Assembly: GCA_014058105.1 (NCBI GenBank) | Contig: JACGCM010000452.1 | Span: 1,240,001-1,304,000 of the forward strand | Direction of reading: 5' to 3' | Source of the DNA: Kingdonia uniflora | Taxonomy: Eukaryota > Streptophyta > Magnoliopsida > Ranunculales > Circaeasteraceae | DNA: 64,000 bases | Shown: piece by piece, positions 1 through 10,197 of the stretch | Numbering within the stretch: position 1 is the stretch's first letter | Layout: the number at the start of each line of letters is the position of its first letter | The notes under the pieces: generated by a model | Databases searched by the model: none | Seen by the model: only the letters and a program-made list of their open reading frames with translations | Told to the model about the DNA's origin: nothing | Program-made: the position numbers and the translations under genes

Positions 1-1164
1 ATCAACATCTGGGAATGATTCAAATGAACCATCTCTGAAGCCAGCAATGCAAACACAACAGGTCCCCAATTATGCAGAAGTGGTGAAGGGAAACTATGCC
101 TCTGCAGAGAGCAATAGAGGGGACAATACTATGGCAGGAAACGGGAAACAGCATCCAATTACTGGAAATATTTCTAGAAAAACTCAAATTAGCTATGCTT
201 CAGTGGTAAGAGATGAATCATCAGCAAAAGATAATATCAAACTAAGCTACCATGAACCAGCTTTTGATATGTCTAGAAGAAAGTATGCTGTAAAGTTTCC
301 TACAGAGATACTGGAGGAGGGAATCTCAAAAAGGAAAGATACTGTGACTGGATTTTTTGTGGGATCAGGTGTGCCATTTTATATGGTAAGAGAGACTAAG
401 ATTCTAATGGGGTGTCAAAGGTCCTCTGAATATGACAATGTTCAATTCTGTATATAATTTCACCTTTGAAGATCTCAAAGAGAGATAAAGTGCTTAAACA
501 AGGTCCATGAAACATTGGGGGTAAGTATTTTGTGGTAAAGAAATGAGAACCATACAGTACCATCGATGCAGACAGAATTGAGGCAATTTCTATTTAGGTT
601 AAGTTCATTGCCCAAACAATATTGGACATATCAAACTTTGAGCTATGTTACAAGTGCTATAGGTAATCCATTATGTTTAGACAAAGCAACTGAAACCTCT
701 TCAAAAATGACTTTTGCAAAGTGCTGTGTTGAGATTTCTCCAAGTCATACTTTGCCTCGGTGGATAGAGGAGATGGAGTTCTTATAGAAGTTACAGTTGA
801 ATATTCTTGAAAACCTCTTATATGTGAGGAATGCAATGTCTTTGGACACCATACAAATAGATGCGAGAAAGTCAGAATGTTTGAAACAAGGAAACATGCA
901 GGTGGGCAGAACGTAAATCAAGATAAAAAAGAGGAGCAAACACATAAAGAGAAAGCCACTCAGATATGGAGGAAAAAATTGGAGGGAGAGCAGTCAATAC
1001 AACTGAATCACAGACAAACATTAGTGCAACAGAAGAACTGGGTAAGGGTAAGGAACCTGAGACCAAGATAGATGATGAGAATAATGAAAACTGGGAATTG
1101 GCCAAATCCAAGAAAACCAAGAGAAATGCCAATCTATCTAATACCCCAAGTAGTCCTACTCCAA
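1..1164 (+). pseudogene. LINE ORF1 (DUF4283-like RNA-binding protein), broken
   Basis: ORF1 proteins of plant LINEs bind the element RNA. Here an open stretch at 47-457 (with AEVVKGN and SYASVV, as in such proteins) is followed by 566-787, which contains LPKQYWTYQTLSYVTSAIG and a CVEI segment, the usual middle part of this family. A zinc knuckle follows near 825-875 (C-X2-C-X4-H-X4-C, read as CEECNVFGHHTNRC). A lysine- and glutamate-rich tail runs to 1,164. The frame changes between blocks and stop codons separate them. The tail stops at the Helitron insertion, and 3,164-3,215 continues it in frame to a stop codon. The start of the gene lies outside the window. Confidence 0.75.
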
Positions 1165-1461
1165 TCTATATAAATATATAATTGCAGAATCTCTGTAGAA
1201 TTGGATTCTGTTGTGACACATGGACTACCTAAATGAATGACACATCAGCAACTTTGACAGCCCGATTTTTGTTGCGCATCCCGAACCTATTTCAGAGTTT
1301 TGGTTCTCCTGAAAGACCCCAAAAGACACATTTCTTCGACTCTCTTATATGAAATATAAATCTGAAACGTTTTCCTCTCTCTAATCAGAACGTTGAAGGA
1401 GAAGTATACCAACTCTATTTTCGTTTGGTTTTTGCAGAATTTTCATCATCCCCAATTTTCT

Positions 1462-1928
1462 ATGCTTTCAGCGATCGAGTTTAAATTACATGAATTCGTT
1501 CTTCTCTCCTCTCTCAAAGACCACAACAACAACAACAACACCAACTCTCTTCCTCCTTCAAACCACAATACGACCCCAATCATCTTCACCACAACCTTCA
1601 AAACCCAATCGACCAATTCAAACAGTGAACCCCAAACGCGTTTGATTGCGCAAAATGTTTCATCGCAGTGTACTATTAAAGATATCCAGAGTTTGTCCCA
1701 GAAGCACGGAAGAGTGGTGTGGTTGATGTCGAGGTTAATTAGATATCTTAGTTTAAGTTTATTCTCTTGAAGTTCTGATTTTAGTGGTTTAATTGAAATG
1801 GGTATGTGTGGTTTTGTTGTTTTGTGTAGTTATCTATGTTTAACAAGACTAAAATCAAGGGATTGTCTTTTGTTACAATGGAGTCGGAAGAAGAGACTCT
1901 GACAACTTCGAATAATCTAGAGTTTTTT
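1462..1928 (+). pseudogene. Captured RRM-protein gene fragment (two exons, one intron)
   Basis: Exon 1 runs from an ATG at 1,462 to 1,733 and exon 2 from 1,830 to 1,928. The intron between starts with GT and ends with TAG, and a GTAAGT donor follows exon 2. The protein starts with an N-terminal part rich in Ser, Thr and Asn that resembles an organelle-targeting sequence. It then reads TRLIAQNVSSQCTIKDIQSL, the first strand and helix of an RNA-recognition motif, and exon 2 gives LSMFNKTKIKGLSFVTMESE, with the RNP1-like GLSFVTM core. This resembles the plastid/organellar RNA-binding protein family. Two extra bases near 1,716 break the frame just before the VVDVE segment at the end of exon 1. 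Exon 3 is not found after the acceptor at 2,014. It is a fragment carried by the Helitron, not a working gene. Confidence 0.7.
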
Positions 1929-2694
1929 GTAAGTACATTTGATTTGCTACTCTTAAGTAAACTCAATCTCATTTTTGGGATTTTTCTATCATGGATTTCT
2001 CATTTCTTTCGCAGATAATTGCAATTATACAATGTTTATTTTCTGCTTTTATTTTTATTCTTCCCATCATGTTTTTTTTATCTGAATATTTGATCTTCGT
2101 CTAGAATATTATACAGTATATGAATTGCGACCAGTCCTAAAATTCCTAGGAAATGCGATAGAAAGAGAATTAGAGTGTCACAAATTGCTATGAATAGAGT
2201 GATTGCTTTATCATCAGAAGTCTACAAACCATGATTAAATGAGCAAAGATGAAATATCGAACCTTCTCCATCAAACTTTAACATTCAAGTGAGAAAGGAA
2301 GATGTTATCGTTGACCAATAATAATGTGAGCGTTTGCTATGATACTAATTTAAACCAAGATTCTAAATGTATATGTGATCTGATGTGTTGTATTGATGTT
2401 TCAATTTAGACTTTATATAAGTTACATGGTTATGGTTTTCCATGTGCTTTCGTGTTATGACTTTATACATTACATCCGAAGTCTTCTCCGAGCGACAAGA
2501 CAATCCCGGATGCTTGCCTCCAGTAGGTTGTTCTTTTTGATCCCTTCCTACTCATCCCACCTCTACTTCACGGTCTACTGCTTCACTGCTTGCTATCCTC
2601 TTGCGCTTCACAGGCTGGACACGTCCTTGGAAATCATTAACGCCAATTCGAAATATGCCCATAGATGTTTTTTATGTGAAATGTTGGTATAATA

Positions 2695-3060
2695 ATCGAG
2701 TCATTATTCGGTGAATTAAAAAAAATCCCTTCCCAGATTATATTAAATAAATGTTAATGTACATCTACTTTATTTGTTAGTAGAAAAAGTCGGATATGCT
2801 CCCTTTGGATAGTTTCCCCTCAAACTTGGTATTAAAGCTTAAGTTGTGGATTTCTGTAAAAATATGTACGAATATAAATATAGTTACTCGGTTCCGCTGA
2901 ATGAAAGAAAATCTCTTCTCGGATTGTTTTAGATGAATGGTAATGTACATTTACTTCTTTTTTTTCTTTTTTTTTGTGAAAACCCCATATGCTCTCTTTA
3001 TATTCATAAGGTTGAGGACTGTAGCCTTAAGATCATATTATGTTGCTGTTTTTCCAAACA
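2695..3060 (+). repeat. Diverged tandem duplication inside the Helitron
   Basis: A block at about 2,705-2,865 recurs in diverged form at about 2,893-3,060. Shared landmarks are a start like TTA(T/C)TCGGT, then AAA(T)CCCTTCCC / AAATCTCTTCTC, an ATG-AATG(T/G)TAATGTACAT block, and a later (G)ATATGCTC(C/T)CTTT. I see no coding sense in either copy. The long T-runs of the second copy create short open frames that I do not regard as genes. Confidence 0.45.
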
Positions 3061-3131
3061 ATTTTTTTATTTTTTGCTGGACAAGCTCCCATGTGCAAAT
3101 CAATTTATGTTTGGGTACAAATTTAGGCTGG

Positions 3132-3163
3132 CCCGTGCTAAGGCACGGGATCATTGCTACTAG
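3132..3163 (+). other. Helitron 3' terminal hairpin and CTAG end
   Basis: A 7-bp perfect stem with a 4-base loop (3,132-3,149) is followed by ATCATTGCTA and the terminal CTAG at 3,160-3,163. In Helitrons this hairpin acts as the signal that ends rolling-circle transfer. Confidence 0.75.
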
Positions 3164-3913
3164 TTAATAACAAAAGTGGAAAATTTAAAGGAGAAAGCAG
3201 ACAAATCAAAACATAAAGGTTAGCAAAGCTACACAAGTCTACATAATTCTGATAAGGGAAGTTAAGCTAGGAAATCTAACTATGATACAAATCCCAACAC
3301 CCCACAAATATCGTTGTATATTTTGACTAAGTTAAAAATTAAAAGCTGATGCTATGTACACTTCCCTTACAAGTCATCTAAGAAAAAGTGCCAAAATAGA
3401 AAATGATGAAGGTGGAGAATATGAAGAGAGACAGAGGATAAGTAGTAGAGTGAAGAAATCCCTAAATATTATTGATGTCTCATGGTCTGGAATGTAAGGG
3501 GGCTAAATAGAATCTAGATGCAAAGAGATGGTACACAAAAATAAAGGCTCTTGGGCTTACTGAGACGAAGGTCAAAGAAATAAACTTGGAGAAGGTGAAG
3601 AAAAATATAGCATGCAATTGCGATAATTTTAATAACTTGGAGAATGCTCCTAATGGCAGAATCCTAGTAATGTGGGATCCCAAGGTATGTAAGGTGAAGT
3701 TAGTTTCAAAAAGCAGCCAAATCATTCACAACAAGGTTACTATATTAGCTGATGCAAAGACAAGGTTTTGCTCATTCATATATGCTTAAAATAGTTCAAG
3801 GGAAAGATTTATTCTTTGGGAACTCTTAAATCAACTTGCTTGCAAGATTCCTAACCCCTGGATGGTTTCCGAAGATTTTAACTCCATTACTTACCCAAAC
3901 TTCCTTGAATTTG
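3164..3913 (+). pseudogene. LINE ORF1 tail and endonuclease domain, broken
   Basis: 3,164-3,215 completes ORF1. From about 3,474 the sequence reads as the endonuclease that nicks the target DNA: WNVRGLNR at the start, GLTETKVK (the conserved TET or TEK block) near 3,553, WDPKV near 3,675, and SEDFNSI near 3,865, where the family has a GDFN-type catalytic block. The first residue of that block is changed to E here. Stops occur near 3,790. The gene is cut by the MITE at 3,917 and by decay, and the last part of the domain is not seen. Confidence 0.7.
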
Positions 3914-3916
3914 TTA

Positions 3917-4392
3917 GAGCATATGCAGTAGTAGGGTCATTTGAAACCGACTAAAATGACTCACCAACCTTGAATTTTACACAGCAGTTGAGGTGGGCTA
4001 AAAACCCACCCACTTATTTTTTTAGATTAAACCAATCATAAAAGGCTACATGGTATGAGAGAGGTGAGAGAAAGAGAGAGAAAAAAAAATGCCGCGCAGT
4101 TTAGAACTGCGCGGCACTTTTAATTTTTTTTTTTAAATTCCAAGCATCGCGGATTATTAAAACTGCGACGTGGCTTAATTTAGAGCGTCCATTTTACCGC
4201 GCAGTTCAGAACTGCGTGGCATGATTTTTTAACAAGCCCACCCAGCAGGTTTCTCAACCGACCCTCAGGGTGGGTTTGTTTGAAGAAATGTGTGCCACCT
4301 AAGTGAACTGACCTCACTGCTGTACGTTGGTTTGGAAAAAAGAGGGTAACTTGCCTCCACCTAAGAAAGTCACCCTGCTGCTACATATGCTC
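3917..4392 (+). mobile_element. Harbinger-type MITE
   Basis: The unit has terminal inverted repeats (left GAGCATATGCAGTAGTAGGG; right, read on the other strand, GAGCATATGTAGCAGCAGGG) and is flanked on both sides by TTA (3,914-3,916 and 4,393-4,395), the target duplication typical of PIF/Harbinger elements. It is 476 bp and has no transposase. Inside are G/C-rich palindromes (see 4,091-4,115 and 4,195-4,220). It lies within the LINE between the endonuclease and RT parts. Confidence 0.8.
4091..4115. repeat. Perfect 25-bp palindrome in the MITE
   Basis: Two 11-base arms (GCCGCGCAGTT and its reverse complement) surround a TAG centre. A near copy with ACCGCGCAGTT and an imperfect second arm lies at about 4,195-4,220. 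RNA from this element would form strong hairpins. Confidence 0.8.
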
Positions 4393-4395
4393 TTA

Positions 4396-6038
4396 GGGAT
4401 ACTTGGAATGTGCATGGGGGCCTCCAATGTACATTGTAGTTCAAAAGTTGAAAATCTTAAGAAATTCACTGAAGACTTGGAAGACAAATATTTTCTGGGA
4501 GACAGTGAAGAAAATTGAAGATACATAAATAAAGTTGCTTCATATCCAAAAATTTATGGAAAGAGACAGTTTTAATGAAGATCTATTGGGGCGGGAAAAA
4601 GAGCAAAGAGGAAATCTAAACAAATTTTTTTACCAAGAAGAGAAGACCTTGAAACAAAGAGCAAGAAAAGACTAGCTTTTTTTCGGGAGATTTAAACACT
4701 ACATATTTTCATACTCAGTCAAAGAAAGGAAGAGTATTAATCAAATCAATCACATCGAATGCCACGATGGGGACTACTGCCAATACTCCAGAACTTATTC
4801 AACAAGAAGCTGTTCATTTCTACTCTTAACTTGTTAAGAGAGCCTAGTAATACTCTAGATGATTCCTTTCAAGTTTCTACAAGAATCTCAAGGAGCCAAG
4901 CAAATGAACTGGTCCAGGCATTTTCTGCAGAAGACATTAAACAGATGATTGCTAGAGAAAAAGAAGATAAAGCTCCAGGAGTGGATGGATTCAATGTTTA
5001 CTTCTATAAATTTTGTTAAGAAGTGGCTGGGAAAGATGTAACAAAGGCTATACAAAGCTTCTTCAGGCAGTCCAGGCTTCTTGAAGAGGTAAACATTTCA
5101 ATTTTGAAGTTACTTCCAAAGATTCCAAATCCTAAAAGCCTTGCTGATTTTAGGCCAATACTTCCTTGCAATGTCTTGTATAAATTCATCACAAAGTTAA
5201 TGGCCCTCAAAATGAAATGCCTTGATGACATTATAGACTTCTCTCAATCAGATTTTAACAAAGGGAGGTTTATACAAGATAACATTCTTCTTGCTTCTGA
5301 ACTAGCAAGGGATTCTGAGAGAAAAAATGGGCCTGAATAAATGATATTAAAGGCTGAGATCCACAAGGCATTTGATTCCATTAAATGGTGCTATCTCTTT
5401 GAAGTCATGATCAAAATGGGATTCTCTCATAAGTTTGAAGACTGTATAAAACTGCGTGTCACAACCCGTAAGTTCAAAATTGATATAAATGACACTATGA
5501 TGGGGTTCTTCTCAAGCAGTAGGGGAAATCTGAAAGTTTTTCCAAGCAGTAGAAAATTAAACATCTTACACCTTATTTTTGCTGATGATCTTCTTCTTTG
5601 CCTCACCTCAAATACTCAGTAGCAGAGAAAAGCAAGGTGATATTGCAAAATTTTGAATCCTTATCTGGCCTGATCAACAGTACAAAGAGTTCAGTCTTCT
5701 TCACAGGATTTACAGCTACTAGACTTAGAGAAAGCATTGTCAATATTCTTCAATTCAAAGAGGAGAGACTCCCTGTTAGGTATTTAGGTTTTCCTTTTCT
5801 TGCCTTCAAAATAACTGAAAAAGATTGCCAACCTTTGGTGCTGAAGGTGCAGAGAAACACAGATTTCTCTCCTTTGGGTGAAGGCTTGAACTCCTAAAAA
5901 CTATTCTACAATCATTACCTGTGTATGGGGGTTGGATGCTTTGGTCTACCAAAATGTATGATTACAAAAATAGAAAGCACTTTCAAGAATTTATTATGGT
6001 CTGGCTCTTGCTCTATTGATACTGTTAAACACCAAGTA
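4396..6038 (+). pseudogene. LINE reverse transcriptase, broken
   Basis: The sequence reads as a LINE ORF2 from a linker with GDLNTTYFHTQSKKGR (about 4,690-4,735) into the RT domain: APGVDGFN near 4,975, ILKLLPKIPNPKSLADFRPI near 5,100, FIQDNILLASE near 5,270, KAFDSIKW near 5,366, and the catalytic FADDLLLC at 5,578-5,601. After that come SGLINSTKS and LPVRYLG. Stops occur at about 5,017, 5,338 and 5,621 and at least one frame change near 5,600, and the block between SSRGN and FADD is shortened. The gene ends at the LTR of the inserted gag-only element at 6,039. Confidence 0.85.
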
Positions 6039-6353
6039 TGCGGAAGCGATTAACGAACACAAAATATAAAACGATCTCTTCATTTAATCAAAAACTACTA
6101 CTACAAGTGCTCCATCTCTCTTTCTCTAGGGTTCTCTCTTCTCTGAAAAACTCAAACTCAGCACTACTCTCTACTACCTAGGATCTCCCATATATATAGG
6201 AGATCTCTACATCTCTCTACACTCCCCATAAAATAGACAACTACTAGAGTAATCCTAATTTAGAGGATTCTCTAGAAAAAAAAAAAAAACTAATAAATGA
6301 AACTACTTAGAGATCGGTCACGAAAGACGTACGCTTAGGTCGTGGGTCGTCCA
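6039..6353 (-). repeat. LTR of gag-only element, copy 1
   Basis: On the minus strand it starts with TGGACGACC after a purine tract and ends with CGCTTCCGCA. It matches the LTRs at 13,919-14,257 and 28,791-29,129 through blocks such as TTTGTGGGGAGTGTAGAGA (TTTATGGGGAGTGTAGAGA here) and the GGAGATC run. The outer boundary is set by the TG/CA ends and could be off by several bases. Confidence 0.6.
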
Positions 6354-6489
6354 ACTCTCCCCCTCTTTGAAGGATTCGTCTACGAATTCAAGGAGAAGGA
6401 AGATCAACTATTGTCACCTCCGCGCCCCCGTACTCTGGCCTAAGTAGCTGCTCAAGTGCCTTGTCCACGTGATCATGTAGCTGCTGAGA

Positions 6490-7400
6490 AATGAGTGTTA
6501 TGGTTTTCCGTAGGATAGGGCACTCGCGCCTCATATGTCATGTCTTCCCGCAATTATAACAAATGGTCGTGTTGACAGTCCTGATGGCTTGGTCCTAACC
6601 GCTGGTGTTGTCGAAGTAGGTATCGTGGCCACTGTAGCCGGTGTTGTAAAAGACGAATATCCTGAAGGTTTCAACTTGGCCTCAACCTGACGAGCCATCT
6701 CTACTATCTCTGATAAAAACTGGGGAGAAAACAAAATCATCTCATCCTGAATGCGTTTTGTAAGACTCAAACGAAAGCGACTAACCCTCTGTAACTCTGA
6801 CTCTGATAAGATAACACGAGATGACAACATGTAAAAGCTACTAGTATAATCGTCCACGGATTGGTTTCGAACCTTACGTAGGGTTTGAAGTTTGGCAAAA
6901 CTCTCCTCCTCGTAAGTGTTCGGAATAAAACGAGCCATCATTTCACCCTTCATAACCTCCCAATTAGTGATATAATCATGACCGCCGGATACCTGTAACT
7001 ATTGAATATTTTCCCACCAATTCAACGCATATCCCGTCAACTTCGTCTCTACCAATGTTACTGCCTTCTGCCCAGTGCACTTCTTGAATACAAGCATCTT
7101 ATCAACTCTATTCAGCCAATCTACAAAACCGTCTGTATCTGATTTTCTATCAAAATCTGGTATGTTAATCTCAACGTCAGAGTTCAGATTCTGAAATGCA
7201 TAAATAATGGTGTTCGCGACCTGACTCTCGGAATTGCCATGGTAACCAAACTTCTGAGTGCCATACTGTGGTTGTTGTCCATACCTAGTAGCACCAATAC
7301 CCTGATTCGGCTGATAGTTGTTCGTGCGAGAACATGTTCCAAAGTTATTTGGAGCACTACTGCGACCTCGACCTCTCCTGTCATGAAAACCATATCTGTA
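6490..7400 (-). pseudogene. Retrotransposon gag (copy 1), broken
   Basis: Gag forms the particle that packs the element RNA. On the minus strand the gag core begins with FDRKSDTDGFVDWLNRVDKM near 7,160, then LTGYALNWWENIQ (to about 7,000), the second half MARFIPNTYEEESFAKLQTL (near 6,930) and a zinc knuckle near 6,520-6,560 (CYNCGKT, then H and C, with a stop codon inside it). The two halves are in different frames, so there is a shift near 6,960-7,000. The knuckle is followed directly by about 140 bases of non-coding sequence and then the LTR. Confidence 0.7.
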
Positions 7401-7725
7401 TCTGAAACTAAAGCTAATTGATATTGAAATTAGAGCTGAATCTAAGGGAGTAATCTCTTCTCTTAACAACAATTGCATATACACTTGGAGCTGGAACACT
7501 CATTGGGAGATAGACAAAAAGAGAAGCCAGATGATAAAGACTACATTCAAATATATACACAAAACTTCAAACAAAGCTACAAGGATTTATTGTTTCACAC
7601 TGTACATAATTTTTGCTATTTTTCTTTAACAGTAGCTAACCAATGTATAGCTGACTATAATGGGGCTTCCCTATAGATTGTAACACTCTTCATTAGTAAT
7701 GAAATTCTCATTTTATTTTAGTAAT
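7401..7725 (+). pseudogene. 3' end of the interrupted LINE
   Basis: After the gag fragment, a short plus-strand open stretch (7,473-7,676) and a final GTAATGAAATTCTCATTTT-type sequence resemble the 3' end of plant LINEs. There is no recognisable domain. The boundary with the inserted element near 7,400 is where similarity to copy 2 gag stops. Confidence 0.4.
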
Positions 7726-8780
7726 CACTTAAAACGTGCGAGCAGTAGGCCTAGTCCTCAAACAGTAGATTATTAAAGTGCCCAACCCCATGCCTCCATG
7801 TATGCAAACATTACACTACACATTACAATCATCTCTTCAATAAGACAGTAAGAAAATACTATCAATTACAAACAAAATAAATTTGAAATAAAACAGGAAT
7901 GTAAATAATATGTAGATTTCGTGAAACTTGTGTGAATGTCTACTATTACTATCTTAGCTATTTTCATTTGCAAAACAACAAAAAGATATTGACCAAGAGA
8001 GTCGGGGAAAAAGGGGACTGTACCTTGGCTCGACAACAAATGCTTAAATAATTAGACAGGAGTTTCTTGCTTTGCTCTCTCTCCTTTCTTCGATACTCAG
8101 ATATCACTTCCTCGTTAGCTTGACTAGCAGGAAGTTTGCCTACTGCAGAAAAAGTATGTCGTAATCAGTGTGCTGTTAGAATAGCCCCCTTTGAGTGGCC
8201 AACACAGAGCCTACGAAATGTTTAACAGAAACTTAAGCTTATAAAATGCCTATTACAAAAGTGTAGTCCATATACTTAGATTCATATTCTTAATGATCTA
8301 GATTTTTGTACACATAAAGAGAAGCATACTCGACGAGTTCCATATGGTCGTCTTGTAAGTCAATCCATAGAAATTGAGAAAGATATGCTATTAACACCAA
8401 CCTGTTGCTCAAATTATTAGTCTTTCAATACTTCTTCCTTAAGGTACAGAACTTGAGTTGAAATCGGGAGTGTTTATAAAGAACTGTTCTTTCTGGAGAA
8501 AGTAGAGAGTAACGTAACCTCTTCACCTTTCTGCTTCATTAATATATCTTTGGTCATTGGTCTCCAGTAGTTTTCTTTCCATTTATCGGGGGTTTCTGAG
8601 TAAATCCTTGTGTTGTAATTGTGAGTCAGGCCTTCTCTATTTACTGTTTATATAGTAATTGCGTTTGAATTCATATTTGATGTGATCATTCCGCCTAATT
8701 TGTTAGAGTTATTCTATCATGCATCAAACATGATCCTTTTTACTCTATGTTTTCCTACTGATCAATTGATTGAGTTAACT
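7726..8780. other. Intergenic DNA with possible minus-strand exon remnants
   Basis: No element boundaries are clear. Apart from the possible exon at 8,024-8,142, open minus-strand stretches without stops occur near 8,290-8,400 and 8,500-8,620. They could be further decayed exons of the same unknown gene, but I do not recognise them. Confidence 0.3.
8024..8142 (-). pseudogene. Possible orphan exon, unknown gene
   Basis: On the minus strand a 119-base stretch is preceded by CTGCAG (acceptor) and followed by GTACAG (donor). It reads without stops as 39 residues, beginning GKLPASQANEEVISEYRRKE and continuing with a lysine/leucine-rich helix-like segment. Composition and splice signals look like a real plant exon. 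I do not recognise the family. It may be a remnant of a host gene or a captured fragment. Confidence 0.35.
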
Positions 8781-8991
8781 CTTTGGTGTTGGGCTAGTGG
8801 TTTGGGACCACCTCTTGGAGAGATAAGAGAGAGGTCACGAGTTCGGAGCCCAACACCGGGGGCTCATCTGCCAAGATTTATCTTGACTTAAAATGGAGCG
8901 TGCGGCTTGCGGAGATACCGTGGCGAGCCCCGGGAGACTAGTTAGGAGAATGGTGAAAAATGATGAACCCGACGAACTTCCGGATTCTTAA
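8781..8991 (+). mobile_element. tRNA-derived SINE-like element
   Basis: The first 75 bases resemble a tRNA promoter: an A-box-like GGGCTAGTGGTTTGGG and, about 45 bases on, a B-box-like GAGTTCGGAGCC. A non-tRNA body follows to about 8,991. The tail and target duplications are not clear, so the ends are approximate. Confidence 0.5.
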
Positions 8992-9144
8992 AAGAATTTG
9001 ATTGAGTTTTAGTCTGTCCAACTACTAGAAAAACGGAGTTTAAATATGAAGATCATGACGAAAGAAAGGAATTAGGTTATAGTATAATCTTACTAGAGAT
9101 GACCTTATGAGAACATGAAACACATTTTATAAAAAAGTATACTC

Positions 9145-9601
9145 TATGTAACATGGACACTCTATATTCCAAAAAAAATCCGTGTCCAAACGTGTCGGAT
9201 ACTCGGACACGCCGACACTCGTGTCGACACTCCAACAAACACTTCTTGCTTAGATCATAACCTTTTTAGCATAGCTTTTAGAAAGTTTTTAATTCTTATA
9301 CATGTTATTCAACCATACTAACTAGTATCATTGTTTTTTGTTTGTTATTAGTCGTAAATTAACCCATAAGTTAATATAACCCATAAGTATTAGGACTTGT
9401 TTGTTATTAGTCGTAAAAATATGTCGTAAATTAACCCATAAATGTGTTAGATAGGTTAAGTAAACAACATAAGCATAGTAGAAAATAAGAAATAAATTTT
9501 TTACAACCGTGTCCCTGTTTATATATATTTTTGGGTCGCCGTGTCCGACACCCCGTACCCGTGTCCGACACCGACACCCGTATCCGTGTCATTGTTACCT
9601 A
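9145..9601. mobile_element. MITE-like inverted-repeat element
   Basis: The ends are inverted copies (left TATGTAACATGGACAC; right, on the other strand, TAGGTAACAATGACAC, 13 of 16 bases equal). Next to both ends are clusters of the motif GTGTCGGACAC or close variants. The middle is A/T-rich and non-coding. No convincing target duplication is seen. The structure suggests an hAT-type MITE. Confidence 0.45.
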
Positions 9602-10197
9602 GATTATACTATACCATGTAAAGAACGAATGTAATAAAGAGTTACGCAAAGAAACGGCCCCTACTTATGAACTCAAGTACAGACCATCAGTCACACATGG
9701 GAAGATGTAAAACAACTAATGAAGAAAAGGGGGCATCTACAAAAGTATAGTTGTATCGATATTAAAGATAGGATTAAAACTTAAATAAATTGCGTGCATC
9801 GCACTACTTAAGTCTCTAACATTTGTAGTTTACGTTGGAGGATTCTAGATTACACAAGTGACCAAGAAAAATAACAAAAGATGATCCTAGAGAAAGAAAT
9901 GTCAAGATACATCATAAACTAAAAGGGAAAATTCTAGAAGGAAATAACTGTAAAAGAGAATATCTAGAGAAAAGATTCTCTAGAAGATAGTTCTACAAGG
10001 AAAAAATCGAGTAATCTGGAGAAGGTTTCCTGAAAACCCCAAAAAGTCATAGTGGACTTTTACCACTACCCCTCAACGATGACTGTTTAACGTTCAATCT
10101 GTTAACTATTCCCAAACTTTTTCGATGCCTTGGAAATCCACCAGGAGTAGTGCCATTTCAATGTTTCAATGAATGTGAATAGTTTTTGTAGCAATAT
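9602..10197. other. Intergenic DNA, nothing recognised
   Basis: A/T-rich sequence without a coding frame, terminal repeats or a tandem pattern that I can support. Confidence 0.5.

Larger units (their letters stand above)
1165..3163 (+). mobile_element. Non-autonomous Helitron carrying gene fragments
   Basis: The unit begins with TC (TCTATATAAATATATAA) directly after an A and ends with CTAG directly before a T, the A|T insertion pattern of Helitrons. About 10 bases before the CTAG end is a perfect 7-bp stem (CCCGTGC / GCACGGG, loop TAAG). There are no terminal inverted repeats and no target duplication, as expected for this class. Removing 1,165-3,163 joins the LINE ORF1 tail in frame. No Rep/helicase gene is present, so it would depend on another element. 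It carries two exons of an RRM gene. The remainder (2,015-3,130) holds no gene I recognise. Confidence 0.8.
6039..7400 (-). mobile_element. Gag-only LTR retrotransposon, copy 1 (partial)
   Basis: On the minus strand a gag gene is followed, without any pol gene, by a purine-rich tract (GAGGGGGAGAGT) and an LTR that ends at 6,039. Copy 2 (13,900-16,130) and copy 3 (28,791-31,145) show the same arrangement, so the lack of pol is a family property and not an accident of one copy. This is the structure described for plant TR-GAG elements. The 5' part, including the other LTR, is missing from this copy. It sits inside the LINE. Confidence 0.65.
1..7725 (+). mobile_element. L1-type non-LTR retrotransposon (LINE), decayed and nested
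   Basis: The plus strand carries the parts of a plant LINE in the correct order: an ORF1 with a zinc knuckle (to 1,164), an exonuclease-endonuclease-phosphatase type endonuclease (about 3,474-3,913), a reverse transcriptase (4,396-6,038) and a 3' tail that ends in an A/T-rich, LINE-like end near 7,725. The element starts before the window. Three younger insertions interrupt it: a Helitron, a Harbinger-type MITE and part of a gag-only LTR element. Reading across the first two insertions joins the LINE sequence again, which shows they landed in an existing LINE. The reading frames contain many stops and shifts, so it is inactive. The segment between the RT and the 3' tail (RNase H-like or zinc-binding part) is missing or unrecognisable. 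Confidence 0.85.

Noticed and set aside
2933..3167. Two short overlapping plus-strand frames rich in Phe
   Set aside because: They come from long T runs next to the Helitron 3' end and show no domain.
8781..8860. Functional tRNA gene
   Set aside because: A- and B-box-like sequences exist, but no cloverleaf with a sensible anticodon arm and acceptor stem can be drawn, and a non-tRNA body follows.
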